The translations under genes and the position numbers were made by a program. A stretch of DNA of 64,000 bases from Aeromonas encheleia (GTDB taxonomy: Bacteria; Pseudomonadota; Gammaproteobacteria; Enterobacterales; Aeromonadaceae), in contig NZ_LR134376.1 of NCBI RefSeq assembly GCF_900637545.1, positions 401,501 through 465,500 of the forward strand. Reading direction: 5' to 3'. Numbering within the stretch: the stretch's first letter is position 1; each line of letters starts with the position of its first letter. The notes below the pieces were generated by a model. It did not search any database and was not told the DNA's origin. It saw nothing but the letters and a program-made list of their open reading frames with translations. Positions 8,940 to 17,415 of this stretch are shown here, one piece after another.

Positions 8940-9888
8940 GACGCCGCAACCCGCCACCGAGCCCCTGCCTCCCGCATTGGCGGGGGAACTCACGGCCTTT
9001 ATCGAATACCTGAGGGTCGAGCGTCAGCTCAGCCCCCACACCCGCAGCAACTACGAGGCGCACCTGCAGGCCATGACCGCCGAGCTGGTGCGCCTCGGTC
9101 TCGACGACTGGGCCCGGCTCGAGGCGAGCCAGGTGCGCAGCCTGGTGACCCGGATGCACAAGGCCGGTCTCGCCCCCCGCTCCCTCGCCACCAAGGTCTC
9201 GGCCCTGCGCAGCTTCTGCGACTGGCAGGTGCGCCAGGGGCGGCTGGTGGCCAACCCGGCAAGGGGCATAGTGACCCCCAAGCAGGGGCGGCCGCTGCCC
9301 AAGAACCTGGATGTGGACGAGATGTACCAGCTGCTCAACATCACCGACGAGCAGGATCCGCTGGCGGTGCGGGATCGCGCCATCATGGAGCTGATGTACT
9401 CCTCCGGTCTGCGCCTCGCCGAGCTGGTGGGGCTCAACCTGGCGGACATCAAGCTCGACGAGCGCCAGCTCAAGGTGACCGGCAAGGGCTCGCGGGAGCG
9501 GGTGCTGCCCATGGGGCGGATGGCGGTGGAGTGGCTGCACAAGTGGCTCAGGGTGCGGCCATTGCTTGCGGGGGACGAGGCCGAGGCGCTGTTCGTCTCC
9601 AAGCGCAAACAGCGGCTGTCGGCCCGCTCGGTACAGGAGCGGCTCGATGGCTGGGGCAACAAGCAGGCGCTCAACGCCCACGTCCATCCCCACAAGCTGC
9701 GCCACAGCTTCGCCACTCATATGCTGGAGTCATCCGGCGATTTGCGGGCGGTACAGGAGCTGCTGGGCCACGCCGATCTCTCCACCACCCAGATCTACAC
9801 CCATCTCGACTTCCAGCATCTGGCCAAGGTGTATGACAATGCCCACCCCAGGGCCAAACGGGATCCCGCCACCCCGGAGGATGAGTGA
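8932..9888 (+). CDS. xerC: Site-specific tyrosine recombinase XerC
   Basis: 318 residues. With XerD it resolves chromosome dimers at dif. The N-terminal SAM-like domain ([23 protein letters not shown]) is followed by the catalytic domain with Arg in [12 protein letters not shown], Lys in [40 protein letters not shown] and the nucleophilic Tyr of QIYTHL. It starts at GTG 8932, overlapping DUF484. The last codons ([11 protein letters not shown]) are echoed about 90 bp downstream in a diverged duplicate copy. Confidence 0.96.
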   Translation: MAKTPQPATEPLPPALAGELTAFIEYLRVERQLSPHTRSNYEAHLQAMTAELVRLGLDDWARLEASQVRSLVTRMHKAGLAPRSLATKVSALRSFCDWQVRQGRLVANPARGIVTPKQGRPLPKNLDVDEMYQLLNITDEQDPLAVRDRAIMELMYSSGLRLAELVGLNLADIKLDERQLKVTGKGSRERVLPMGRMAVEWLHKWLRVRPLLAGDEAEALFVSKRKQRLSARSVQERLDGWGNKQALNAHVHPHKLRHSFATHMLESSGDLRAVQELLGHADLSTTQIYTHLDFQHLAKVYDNAHPRAKRDPATPEDE

Positions 9889-9985
9889 CGCCTGTCGCCA
9901 CGGACTGCTGTCAACCTGTGTGACAGCGTCCGAGCCGCCGGGGCCAAACGGGATCCTGACTCCCCGGGACTGTGAGTAACGGGCT
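9848..9985 (+). repeat. Diverged tandem duplication of the xerC-yigB junction
   Basis: GGGCCAAACGGGATCC at 9851 recurs at 9941, and the flanks match in part (CCCCGG..., then ATGAGTGACG at 9881 against GTGAGTAACG at 9972). The offset is 90-91 bp. The copy encodes a degenerate xerC C terminus (AKRDPDSPG) in one frame. Confidence 0.75.
9881..9979 (+). other. 32-codon ORF bridging xerC stop and yigB start region
   Basis: The ATG lies on the xerC stop (ATGAGTGA). The frame runs without stops to a TAA at 9977-9979 that overlaps GTG 9972 (GTGAGTAA). That GTG is in frame with yigB. The peptide begins [13 protein letters not shown] and resembles nothing known. It arose by the junction duplication. 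A role in translational coupling is inference. Confidence 0.4.
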
Positions 9986-10013
9986 GGCCCGGCCATCAAG
10001 CAGAGGAGAGCAC

Positions 10014-10724
10014 ATGCAGTTTTATCGCCGCTGGCAGCCGGTGGCCGCCATCTCGTTCGATCTCGACGACACCCTCTATGACAACGGCCCCGCCATAGTG
10101 CGGGCCGAGCAGTGGATGCTGGCCCATCTGCGCAGCGAATACCTGGCCACCGCCATGCTGGACAAGCCGCGCTGGCTGGCGCTCAAGCGCAGCCTGCTGC
10201 TGGCCCACCCCGAGCTGCGTCAGGATGTCAGCCTGGCGCGCCGACACTGTATCCGTGAGGCCATGGTGCAGGGGGGCATGGCGGCCGGGATGGCCAGTCA
10301 TGAGGCCGAGCGGGTGTTTGCCGGCTTCCTCGTCGAGCGCTCGAAGATAGAGGTGAGCGCGGCCACCCATGACTTGCTGGCACGCCTCGCCGGGCGCTAC
10401 CCGCTGGTGGTGATCACCAACGGCAACCTGGATCTGGCCCAGGCCGGGCTGAGCGACTATTTCACCCTGGTCTGCAAGGCCGGGGTGGGCGCCAGGATGA
10501 AACCGGCGCCGGACATGTTTGCCCAGGCGCAGGCCGCGCTCGGCCTGCCGGCCGACCGGATACTGCACGTGGGGGATCACCCGGAGACGGACGTGCTGGG
10601 GGCACTGCTGCACGGCTTCAAGGCCGCCTGGCTCAACGATCGCCAGCAGCCCTGGCGGCAGCTGCAACTGCTGCCGGATGTGGAGCTCTGCGCCCTCGGC
10701 GAGCTGGCAGAATTGCTGCTGTGA
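10014..10724 (+). CDS. yigB: HAD phosphatase YigB (riboflavin-pathway type)
   Basis: 236 residues. The HAD motif I is FDLDDTLYDN with nucleophile Asp16 and Asp18. Motif II is VVITNGN, and motif III/IV is in KPAPDMF...ILHVGDHPETD. E. coli YigB dephosphorylates 5-amino-6-(5-phospho-D-ribitylamino)uracil in riboflavin synthesis. ATG 10014 follows AGAGGAGA and gives MQFYRRW, matching the E. coli start MRFYRP. A GTG at 9972, in frame and overlapping the preceding mini-ORF, could add 14 residues. Located just after xerC as in E. coli. Confidence 0.9.
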   Translation: MQFYRRWQPVAAISFDLDDTLYDNGPAIVRAEQWMLAHLRSEYLATAMLDKPRWLALKRSLLLAHPELRQDVSLARRHCIREAMVQGGMAAGMASHEAERVFAGFLVERSKIEVSAATHDLLARLAGRYPLVVITNGNLDLAQAGLSDYFTLVCKAGVGARMKPAPDMFAQAQAALGLPADRILHVGDHPETDVLGALLHGFKAAWLNDRQQPWRQLQLLPDVELCALGELAELLL

Positions 10725-10827
10725 CGCATGGCAGAAGAGGCCTCAGCGTCTGTCGGGCAGCCGAGACGAAGAGGCGGTGATGGATGGCGGTCTGGTGCGG
10801 GTCGACAAGGGAGTACAAGGATTGCGT

Positions 10828-11232
10828 TTGAAGAACATCTTCTGGTTGGCGATGCTCTTGCCGCTGGCGGGCTGCGATCTGCTGACGGACAAGTACCGGA
10901 TGGAGTTCAGGGATGGATCCTGGCGCGAGATCGCCATCTCCCCCTTCTCCGACGAGGCCCGCTGGCGGGAAGGCTGCGCCAGCGGCGAGGTGCTGACCGA
11001 CATGACGCTGCCCCTGAAGCGGGGCAAGCGGGTCGATGCGCGGCAACAACTGCTGATCGGCGGCGAGCTGTTCGAGCTGGACGACGCCAATCTGTACCGC
11101 AGCAATGGCATGGTGCTCGGTCAGGCCCCGGATCACGTCCAGCGGGGCCTCAAGGGGCTGGATCTCTGCCGTACCCTGCGCCCCGATCGCGGGGCGCTGC
11201 CCAGGCTGACGGGCAAGGGTTTCGGCGACTAG
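10828..11232 (+). CDS. Small putative lipoprotein, unknown function
   Basis: 134 residues from TTG 10828, which has AAGGA six nt upstream and gives a compact signal peptide (MKNIFWLAMLLPLAGC) with lipobox LAGC, Cys16 lipidated. An ATG at 10780 would add 16 residues. That ATG shares a base with the stop of a 19-codon frame starting on the yigB stop. The mature part is small and charged, with no family I recognise. It follows yigB and converges with the next gene. Confidence 0.65.
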   Translation: MKNIFWLAMLLPLAGCDLLTDKYRMEFRDGSWREIAISPFSDEARWREGCASGEVLTDMTLPLKRGKRVDARQQLLIGGELFELDDANLYRSNGMVLGQAPDHVQRGLKGLDLCRTLRPDRGALPRLTGKGFGD

Positions 11233-11999
11233 CCGGCCAGCATCCTGTGCCGGCGACAGGCGGCACCGAAGGCCTCGAACAGCTTGATGGAGTGGGGGTT
11301 TTCGGTCGCCTTCCACTCCGGATGCCATTGCACCGCCAGGGTGAACTGGGGCAGCTCTGGGGCATGAAGGGCCTCGATCAGCCCATCCTCGGCATAGGCC
11401 AGCGGGGCCAGCCCCTTGGCCAGCGTCTTGATCCCCTGGCCGTGCAGGGAGTTGACCGGGATCTGCTCCTCCCCCATCAGCTCGGCAAACCAGCTGCCGG
11501 CCACCAGACTCACCTGATGGCTGTGACCATACTGATCCTCCACCGGATCGTCCGCGTCTTCCCGATGATCGTCATACCCCGGCTCGCAATAGACCTTCTG
11601 ATGAATGTCCCCGCCGAGCGCCACGTTGATCTCCTGCATGCCGCGGCAGATGCCGAGCAGCGGCAGCCCGCGATCGATGGCGGCGCGCACCAGGGGAATG
11701 TCGAACAGATCTCGGTCTCTGTCCTGCGGCTTCTCCGGGGTCAGGTTCTCCTGGCCGTAGAGGGCGGGATCTATGTTGGAGCCGGCGCCGCTCAGGTAGA
11801 CGCCATCGGCCAGGTTGAGGTACTGCTCCAGATCCTCGGTACCGCAGCAGGTCGGCACCAGCAGGGGAATGCAGCCGCTGATCTCCACCAGGGGGGTGAT
11901 GTATTTGTGGGTCATCACCTGGTAGGGGTGGCCGTTACGGGGCTGGGCCCCCATGGTCATCAACACGACGGGTTTGGTATGGGTACTGGGGTTGGGCAT
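11229..11999 (-). CDS. Gamma-glutamyl-gamma-aminobutyrate hydrolase family protein (class I GATase-like)
   Basis: 256 residues, peptidase C26 / PuuD-like. The nucleophile elbow GICRGMQEINVALGG carries the catalytic Cys near residue 119. HSHQV, VNSLHGQGI and VQWHPEW supply the His and flanking motifs of the family. E. coli PuuD frees GABA from gamma-glutamyl-GABA in putrescine use. No other puu genes are nearby, so the substrate is uncertain. Its 3' end overlaps the end of the convergent lipoprotein gene. Confidence 0.85.
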   Translation of the reverse strand: MPNPSTHTKPVVLMTMGAQPRNGHPYQVMTHKYITPLVEISGCIPLLVPTCCGTEDLEQYLNLADGVYLSGAGSNIDPALYGQENLTPEKPQDRDRDLFDIPLVRAAIDRGLPLLGICRGMQEINVALGGDIHQKVYCEPGYDDHREDADDPVEDQYGHSHQVSLVAGSWFAELMGEEQIPVNSLHGQGIKTLAKGLAPLAYAEDGLIEALHAPELPQFTLAVQWHPEWKATENPHSIKLFEAFGAACRRHRMLAG

Positions 12000-12366
12000 A
12001 GGTCACCTTGGCTATCCTTGTCTGGTGTCTCATCCTGCGCCTTGGGAAGGCCCTTGCCGCGGCTGAGCAGCAAGGGCATGCCTCAAGGCATGGTCATGGG
12101 ATCCGGGTCTTGCCGCGGTGCCAGAATCGTCGGTCAGCCTGGGCAGTGACAGCCTGGATCCTGATCCCAGTCTGCCAAGGCCGTTCAATATGTCAAACGA
12201 AATGATGCAAAAATGTTAATCATGATAATGACTAAGCCGTCTTGAGTCCCTGTATCAGGGGCCTGAGCGGCAATGGGCGGGGGAGTGTGGGCAAGGCGTG
12301 GTGGATATATTAAACATTCGGCGGGAGGGGAAAAACGAAGGGGCATCCAGGGATGCCCCTTAGGGA
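12000..12366. other. Intergenic region, 367 bp
   Basis: No credible gene. It holds the presumed promoter of the C26 hydrolase at its left end and the terminator of the Cof-type phosphatase at 12331-12361. An AT-richer stretch near 12185-12240 resembles a promoter or binding region, but I cannot assign it. Confidence 0.6.
12331..12361 (-). terminator. Terminator of the Cof-type phosphatase gene
   Basis: The stem AAGGGGCATCC (12339-12349) pairs with GGATGCCCCTT (12351-12361). Read on the minus strand it is followed by CGTTTTT. Confidence 0.85.
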
Positions 12367-13176
12367 TCAGGCGTTCAGGATGAACTGCTCGATCACCTTG
12401 GCCACGCCCTCGTCATCGTTGCGGGCCGTGGTGTGCTGCGCCAGCCCCTTGATCTCGTCGGTGGCGTTGCCCATGGCGACCCCGAGTCCGGCGTATTCGA
12501 TCATGTGGCGGTCATTGCCCGCATCGCCGACCGCGATCACCTGAGCGGCGCTGAGGCCAATGTGCTCGGCCAGGGCGGCGACGCCGGTACCCTTGTTGCT
12601 CTGCTTGTTCATGAACTCGAGGAAGTAGGGGGAGCTGCGCACCACTGTGTAGCGCTGGTAGAGCTCGGCGGGCAGCTGGCTGATGGCGCGGGAGAGCAGG
12701 GGCTCCGGGTCTATCATCATCACCTTCATGATCTGCTCGTCCAGGGGCAGGGTGGCGAAGTCCACCAGGTTGATCGGCATGTCGACCAGGCGGGACTCGT
12801 GCTCGGTATAGGTGCTGACCCTGGGGCTGATCAGCCCCTGACGGACGGAGAAGCCGTGGATGTTCACCCCCAGCTCATCGGCCAGGTGGGCGATGGCGCG
12901 GGCATCGGCGCCGGTCAGCAGCTGGCTGCGCAGGATGCGGTGATCCGCGACCTGTTGCACCAGGGCGCCGTTGTAGCAGATGACATAGTCATCCGGGCCG
13001 GTGAGGCCGAGCTCGATCAGATAGGCACTCATGCCTTCCAGCGGCCGTCCCGAGGTCAGCACCACAGTGACGCCCCTGGCGCGGGCCGCCGCGATGGCGG
13101 CGTGGGTGCGCGGGGTGATCTGACCCTGAGGGTTCAACAGGGTGCCATCCATATCCAATGCGATCAGCTTGTACAT
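12367..13176 (-). CDS. yidA: Cof-type HAD sugar phosphatase, YidA-like
   Basis: 269 residues against 270 in E. coli YidA. Motif I is LIALDMDGTLL (Asp8, Asp10), motif II VVLTSGRP, motif III around IMKVMMID, and motif IV VIAVGDAGNDRHMIEYAGLGVAMGNA. KGTGVAALAEHIG is typical of the type IIB cap subfamily. Such enzymes hydrolyse various sugar phosphates; YidA acts on alpha-glucose-1-phosphate and others. I chose ATG 13176 because the protein then begins MYKLIALDMDGTLL. Confidence 0.88.
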   Translation of the reverse strand: MYKLIALDMDGTLLNPQGQITPRTHAAIAAARARGVTVVLTSGRPLEGMSAYLIELGLTGPDDYVICYNGALVQQVADHRILRSQLLTGADARAIAHLADELGVNIHGFSVRQGLISPRVSTYTEHESRLVDMPINLVDFATLPLDEQIMKVMMIDPEPLLSRAISQLPAELYQRYTVVRSSPYFLEFMNKQSNKGTGVAALAEHIGLSAAQVIAVGDAGNDRHMIEYAGLGVAMGNATDEIKGLAQHTTARNDDEGVAKVIEQFILNA

Positions 13177-13298
13177 CTTCTCACTACCTGAGTCTGGCCG
13201 GCCCACCCGATGGGGCCAAGGGGAGGCCGAGTGTAGCGAAATTCACCGCCGGGATCACGCCATGCGTCCCATGGATCGGGCCGGTGGTGGGGCGCCCC

Positions 13299-14966
13299 TC
13301 ACTTGTGGCCCTGATAGGGGGTCAGTTGCAGCTGCTCGTCGCGGATGACGAAGCTGATGGGGCCGTGCTCTATGTCGACCCTGTTGTGATGGTGGGCCAT
13401 CTCCACCTCGACCCCGGGAAACAGGCGCTGGGTCGCGACTATGTTCATGCCGGCCATCAGCAGTTGCAGCTGTGCCTGGGTCGCCGCCAGCTGCTCGTTC
13501 AGCGACTTGGCCTCGTCGAGCTGGCGGATGCGCAGCGTCTTGATCTTCTGCACCGTCTCGGGATTGCGCTTCTCCCTCGGCAACTGCAGCAGCTTGAGGA
13601 TGAGATCCTGCAGCTTGAGCAATTGCTCCCCGCAGGCCTGCTTGCGCTGGCGCAGGGTCTGCTCCTGCTCCTTGTGGCTGAAGTAGCCGCCGAGGATCTG
13701 CAGCCGGGTCCGGTTCGCCGCCGAGGCTCCGATCACCGGGGCCATGACCAGCCGGTTGGCGATGCTGATCCCGCCGATCAGGTGGCCCTTGCGCATGGCG
13801 CTGTCGCCGACCCTGAGATCCTGGCCGCTGCGGCAGTAGCAGTGGCTGAGCTGGCTCTGGATATGGATGTCGCCATCGGCCTCCAGCCTGGCGTACTGGG
13901 CATAGCTGGCGTGGATCTCGCCGCCGGCGCTGAGCTGGCACGGGTATTCGTCGTTGCCCTCCTGCTTGCGGCCTATGATGCCGTTGCGCACCGTGATGCT
14001 GCCACCCGACACCACGGTGCCGTTTTCGACGAAGCCGCCGATCACCACGTCGCCGCTGGCCTGGACCCGCATGCCGGGCATGACGTCGCCGGTGACCAGC
14101 AGTGATCCCTCGAAGCTGACATGGCCGTGGCGGGCATCCACCTGTTTGACGCTCAGCACCTCGTCGACCCGCATGCCGCTCTTCTCATGGCAGGGCAGGC
14201 CGTTGCGGCTCGCCAGCAGCAGGTCGGGATCCGCCGCCGAGACGCAGCTGCCTTCCCCCACAGTCATCTGGCTCTCCTTGCCCGCTCTGGCCGGCAGCGT
14301 CTGGCCGGTCACGGTGAAGCCGTCGATGCCCCGGGTGGCGGGATGGCGCCGCATCAGCGGGGCACCCGCCTTGACGGTGATCAGGGCGCCCAGATCGCGC
14401 ATGTCGACCCTGCCATGATCCAGCTCCTGGGGCTTGAGGATCCGCTCGGCCGGCGTCTCGACCAGGCGTTCCAGCCGGGTATCCAGGCCGTGCTCGACCG
14501 GCCGGCCGAGGGCGATGACATGCCTGAGCTGGGCGCCGGGCGCGGCCTCCTTGCTGGCCAGGATGGCGGCGGCGAGCAGGCTGTCACTCAGCCCCTGCTT
14601 GATGCCGCTCGCCACCACGGCGTCCTGCAACTGGGCCTGGGTCAGCCATTTGCCGCCCCAGTCCGCGGTGAGCTGGGCGGTGGCGCTCATGGCGTCTTTC
14701 TCGATCACCACCAGCACGCAGGCGTCGTGGCGCTGGGCGATGGGCACGGGGGGATGGGGGCGGGCGTCCGGGTTGGCCAGCAGGGCGTTGAGCAGGCCGA
14801 TGGCCTGCCGGATCCCCTCGCTCAGCGGCTGATAGCGCCGACAGTTGGACGCCAGCAGCAGGGACAGGACCTGGGCCTCGGTGATGGGGTGGGCGAGGCC
14901 GGGGGCGATGCGCAGGCAGACCAGCGTCATGTCGGCCGATAACAGTAACCACTCTTTGTTCAACAC
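13299..14966 (-). CDS. FapA/DUF342 family protein
   Basis: About 555 residues. The middle section (VSFEGSLLVTGDVMPGMRVQASGDVVIGGFVENGTVVSGGSITVRNGIIG and onward) is the beta-helical DUF342/FapA fold with repeated G-D-V/I turns. It is followed by a coiled-coil region (KEQEQTLRQRKQACGEQLLKLQDLILKLLQL). The family includes Vibrio FapA, a partner of glucose-PTS control of flagellar polarity, but many members are uncharacterised. I use GTG 14966 because AGGGAGAG lies about 10 nt upstream; TTG 14963 is equally possible. Confidence 0.75.
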   Translation of the reverse strand: MLNKEWLLLSADMTLVCLRIAPGLAHPITEAQVLSLLLASNCRRYQPLSEGIRQAIGLLNALLANPDARPHPPVPIAQRHDACVLVVIEKDAMSATAQLTADWGGKWLTQAQLQDAVVASGIKQGLSDSLLAAAILASKEAAPGAQLRHVIALGRPVEHGLDTRLERLVETPAERILKPQELDHGRVDMRDLGALITVKAGAPLMRRHPATRGIDGFTVTGQTLPARAGKESQMTVGEGSCVSAADPDLLLASRNGLPCHEKSGMRVDEVLSVKQVDARHGHVSFEGSLLVTGDVMPGMRVQASGDVVIGGFVENGTVVSGGSITVRNGIIGRKQEGNDEYPCQLSAGGEIHASYAQYARLEADGDIHIQSQLSHCYCRSGQDLRVGDSAMRKGHLIGGISIANRLVMAPVIGASAANRTRLQILGGYFSHKEQEQTLRQRKQACGEQLLKLQDLILKLLQLPREKRNPETVQKIKTLRIRQLDEAKSLNEQLAATQAQLQLLMAGMNIVATQRLFPGVEVEMAHHHNRVDIEHGPISFVIRDEQLQLTPYQGHK

Positions 14967-15234
14967 TGGGGCAGCTCTCCCTAGTCCCGATCCGGCTGGT
15001 TCCCCTGGTGGCCAGGGCGGGATCCTTGTCGCAAGCCGCGACCGTCTTGGCGGCTCAGAATCGCAGTATTCGGGCATTTCTCTTTCCGGGTCAACGAGCT
15101 GAATGCAAATGGGTGAGCTGGGTGGAGGAAATCCAGGGTGACAAGGGGTATGCTGGCGACGAGTGTATCAATTGCGCCTCATTCCCCTGTGCCACCACCT
15201 CGGGATGGGAAAATGGCTTGCGAAAGGAGCCCAG

Positions 15235-16185
15235 ATGCGACGTCATTGCCTGCTGTCGGCCACCCTGCTTAGCTTGCTCAGCGCCTGCCAGCCCACGACC
15301 CAGGGCACGGCCCTCGGCACTCTGGAGCGGGACCGGGTGCTGCTGACCGCCACCGCCAACGAGATAGTCCGGGCCCTGCCGGTGGCCGAGGGCAGCCAGG
15401 TGGCCGAGGGGACATTGCTGGTGCGGCTCGATGACAGCCGCCAGCAGGCGGTGCTGGCCCGGGCCAGGGCCGAGGAGGCCAGCGCCACAGCGGCGCTGGC
15501 CCGCATGACCAATGGCGAGCGGCCGGAGGACATAGCCGCGGCCCGTGCCAGCCTCGACAAGGCGCAGGCGGCGGTGATCGAGAGCGAGCGCAACTTCAGG
15601 CGTATCGATCGTATGGTGGCGCAGAAGTTGTTGAGTCCCTCCGAGCTGGACAAGGCCCGCGCCCAGCGCGACGGCGCCCTGGCCGAGCAGGATGGCGCCC
15701 GCCAACAGTTCGACAAGCTGGCCCGGGGCGTGCGGACCGAGGACATCGACGAGGCCACCGCCAAGCTGGCGGCGGCCCGGGCGGATGTGGTGCTGGCCGA
15801 GCGGGAGTTGGCGGATCTCACCATCATAGCGACCCGCAGCGGTCGCCTCGACAGCCTGCCCTACAACCTGGGGGAGCGGGTCCCGGTGGGCGCCGTGCTG
15901 GCCGCCTTGCAGGCAGATCAGGCGCCCTACGCCCGGGTCTATGTGCCCGAGCCCGCGCTGGCCCGCTACCGGATTGGCGAGTCCATCGCGGTGCGGGTGG
16001 ACGGTGTGCCTGCGCCCCTCACCGGCCGGCTGCGCTGGATCTCGAAGGAGCCCGCCTTTACCCCCTACTACGCCCTCAACGAGCAGGACAGGGCCCGGCT
16101 GGTCTACCTGGCGGAGATAGACTTGCCCGGGGCACAGGACTTGCCCAGCGGCCTGCCGGTGCAGGCAGAGCCTTCCCATGAGTGA
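15235..16185 (+). CDS. HlyD-family membrane fusion lipoprotein of an ABC exporter
   Basis: 316 residues. The signal peptide ends in LLSAC (Cys18 lipidated), so the protein is probably anchored to the inner membrane from the periplasm. A split biotinyl-lipoyl-like domain (LPVAEGSQVAEGTLLVRLDD and later IIATRSGRLDSLPYNLGERVPVGAVLA) flanks a long alpha-helical hairpin. This resembles YbhG/YhiI of E. coli efflux systems. ATG 15235 has AAGGAG upstream. Its stop is embedded in ATGAGTGA, the start of the bridging ORF that leads to the ATPase. The substrate is unknown. Confidence 0.88.
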   Translation: MRRHCLLSATLLSLLSACQPTTQGTALGTLERDRVLLTATANEIVRALPVAEGSQVAEGTLLVRLDDSRQQAVLARARAEEASATAALARMTNGERPEDIAAARASLDKAQAAVIESERNFRRIDRMVAQKLLSPSELDKARAQRDGALAEQDGARQQFDKLARGVRTEDIDEATAKLAAARADVVLAERELADLTIIATRSGRLDSLPYNLGERVPVGAVLAALQADQAPYARVYVPEPALARYRIGESIAVRVDGVPAPLTGRLRWISKEPAFTPYYALNEQDRARLVYLAEIDLPGAQDLPSGLPVQAEPSHE

Positions 16186-16240
16186 GCCGTCGCTCGATCG
16201 AGTGCCGACGTCAGCGGAGTCTTCCCATGAGTGAACTGGC
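16174..16240 (+). repeat. Tandem duplication at the fusion protein-ATPase junction
   Basis: CTTCCCATGAGTGA occurs at both 16172-16185 and 16221-16234, a 49-bp offset. The first copy holds the stop of the fusion protein gene. The second holds the start of the ATPase gene. Confidence 0.8.
16178..16234 (+). other. 18-codon ORF bridging fusion protein and ATPase genes
   Basis: The peptide MSEPSLDRVPTSAESSHE starts in the ATGAGTGA that ends the fusion protein gene and stops in the second ATGAGTGA, which is the ATPase start. Its last residues (ESSHE) repeat the fusion protein C terminus (EPSHE). Both overlaps are 8 nt. The unit length of 49 (1 mod 3) is exactly what keeps this chain open. Confidence 0.45.
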
Positions 16241-17156
16241 GATCCGGGCTGAGGGCGTGAGCCGCCGCTTCGGCGACTTTCTCGCCGTGGACGGGCTGGA
16301 TCTCAGGGTGCCGAGGGGGCAGATCCAGGGCTTTCTCGGCCCTAACGGCTGCGGCAAGTCCACCACCTTGCGGATGCTGACCGGCCTGCTCACCCCCTCC
16401 GCCGGCGACATCGAGGTGCTGGGCCTCGCCATCCCGAAACAGGCGGAGGCGCTGCGCCGGCGCATCGGCTATATGACCCAGAAGTTCTCCCTCTACGACG
16501 AGCTGACCGGCTGGGAGAACCTGGAGTTCATGGGCCGGATCCACGGCATGGGCGGCGCGCCTCTCAACATCCGGCTGCACGAGCTGCTGGCGACCTACGA
16601 GCTGAGCGAGCTGGCCAGGCGTCGGGCCGGGGCCATGAGCGGCGGCCAGAAGCAGCGGCTGGCGCTGGCGGCGGCGGTGATCCACCGCCCGGATCTGCTG
16701 CTGCTCGATGAGCCCACCTCGGCGGTGGACCCGCAGAATCGGCGCGACTTCTGGGAGAAGCTGTTCGATCTCAGCGAGGCGGGCACCACCATCCTGGTCA
16801 CCACCCACTACATGGACGAGGCGGAGCGCTGCCACGCGCTGGCCATCATGGAAGCGGGCAAGGTGCGGGCCCAGGGCTCGCCCCAGGCGCTGATGGAGGG
16901 GATGAATACCCAGGTGGTGGAGGTGCTGGCCCCGGATCTGCGGCTGCTCAAGCAGCAGCTGTTGCAACTGCAGCCGGTGCGCTCCGCCGCCCAGCTCGGC
17001 CAGCGGCTGCGGGTGCTGGTGGACAAGCAGCTGGCGGATCCCGTGCCCTGGCTGCAGCAGGCCTGTCCGGCCCTGGCTGGCGCCGCCATGGCGCTGGTCA
17101 GGCCTAGCCTCGAGGATGTGTTCGTCAGCTGCACCGGTCAGGAGCCAAGGACATGA
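16227..17156 (+). CDS. ABC transporter ATP-binding protein
   Basis: 309 residues. Walker A GPNGCGKST (residues 39-46), Q-loop YMTQKFSLYDELT, signature MSGGQKQR, Walker B DLLLLDEPTSAVDP and the H-loop in VTTHYMDEA are intact. The C-terminal extension after residue 220 is typical of drug/antibiotic exporters (DrrA/CcmA and the YbhF half-type). GGAG upstream of ATG 16227 fits. It is the cytoplasmic motor of an exporter with the flanking fusion protein and permease. Its TGA overlaps the ATG of the first truncated permease copy (ATGA). Confidence 0.93.
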   Translation: MSELAIRAEGVSRRFGDFLAVDGLDLRVPRGQIQGFLGPNGCGKSTTLRMLTGLLTPSAGDIEVLGLAIPKQAEALRRRIGYMTQKFSLYDELTGWENLEFMGRIHGMGGAPLNIRLHELLATYELSELARRRAGAMSGGQKQRLALAAAVIHRPDLLLLDEPTSAVDPQNRRDFWEKLFDLSEAGTTILVTTHYMDEAERCHALAIMEAGKVRAQGSPQALMEGMNTQVVEVLAPDLRLLKQQLLQLQPVRSAAQLGQRLRVLVDKQLADPVPWLQQACPALAGAAMALVRPSLEDVFVSCTGQEPRT

Positions 17157-17290
17157 ACGGCCTGCGACGGCTCTGGGCAATTACCCAGCAGGAGCTGAGG
17201 CAGCTGGCGCGGGACCGGCTGACCTTTGGCACCCTGGCGGTGATGATCCTGTCCCGTCTAACCCTGAGGGCAAGCCGATGGACGGTCTGA
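17153..17290 (+). other. 45-codon ORF, truncated permease copy 1
   Basis: It begins MNGLRRLWAITQQELRQLAR, runs through DRLTFGTLAVMI as in the permease, then leaves the family (LSRLTLRASRWTV). The ATG overlaps the ATPase stop (ATGA), and the TGA at 17288-17290 overlaps the ATG of copy 2 by 13 nt. It could be a remnant of a second permease or a coupling element. Confidence 0.45.
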
Positions 17291-17402
17291 GGCGGTTATG
17301 GGCCATTACCCAGAAGGAGCTGCGTCAGCTGGCACGAGACCGGCTGACCTTTGGCACCCTGGCGGTGATGATCCTGCCCCGTCGAACCCTGAGGGCAAGC
17401 CG
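17153..17402 (+). repeat. Two tandem 125-bp truncated copies of the permease 5' end
   Basis: Copy 1 (17153-17277) and copy 2 (17278-17402) are 89% identical by my count (14 differences). The real permease start at 17403 is a third, partial copy of about 80 bp. Copy 3 is a mosaic: its first 25 bases match copy 2, and the next 50 match copy 1 better. The last 30 bp of each unit are not permease-like and contain a possible lost stop (CCC TGA) followed by GAGGG. Confidence 0.9.
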
Positions 17403-17415
17403 ATGGACGGTCTGA
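17278..17415 (+). other. 45-codon ORF, truncated permease copy 2
   Basis: It begins MDGLRRLWAITQKELRQLAR and ends LPRRTLRASRWTV. Like copy 1 it is uninterrupted, and its TGA (17413-17415) overlaps the true permease ATG at 17403 by 13 nt. Most differences from copy 1 within the permease-like part are synonymous (for example CGA/AGG and CTC/TTA codons). Confidence 0.45.

Noticed and set aside
12190-12240. Possible Fur box in the intergenic region
   Set aside because: Contains ATGATAATGA-like words but no symmetric 7-1-7 match.
14381-14587. Short frames antisense to the FapA-like gene
   Set aside because: No ribosome site or family similarity.
17153-17402. Assembly error as cause of the 125-bp repeats
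   Set aside because: Copies differ by about 14 substitutions with a mosaic pattern, not expected from a collapsed or duplicated read.
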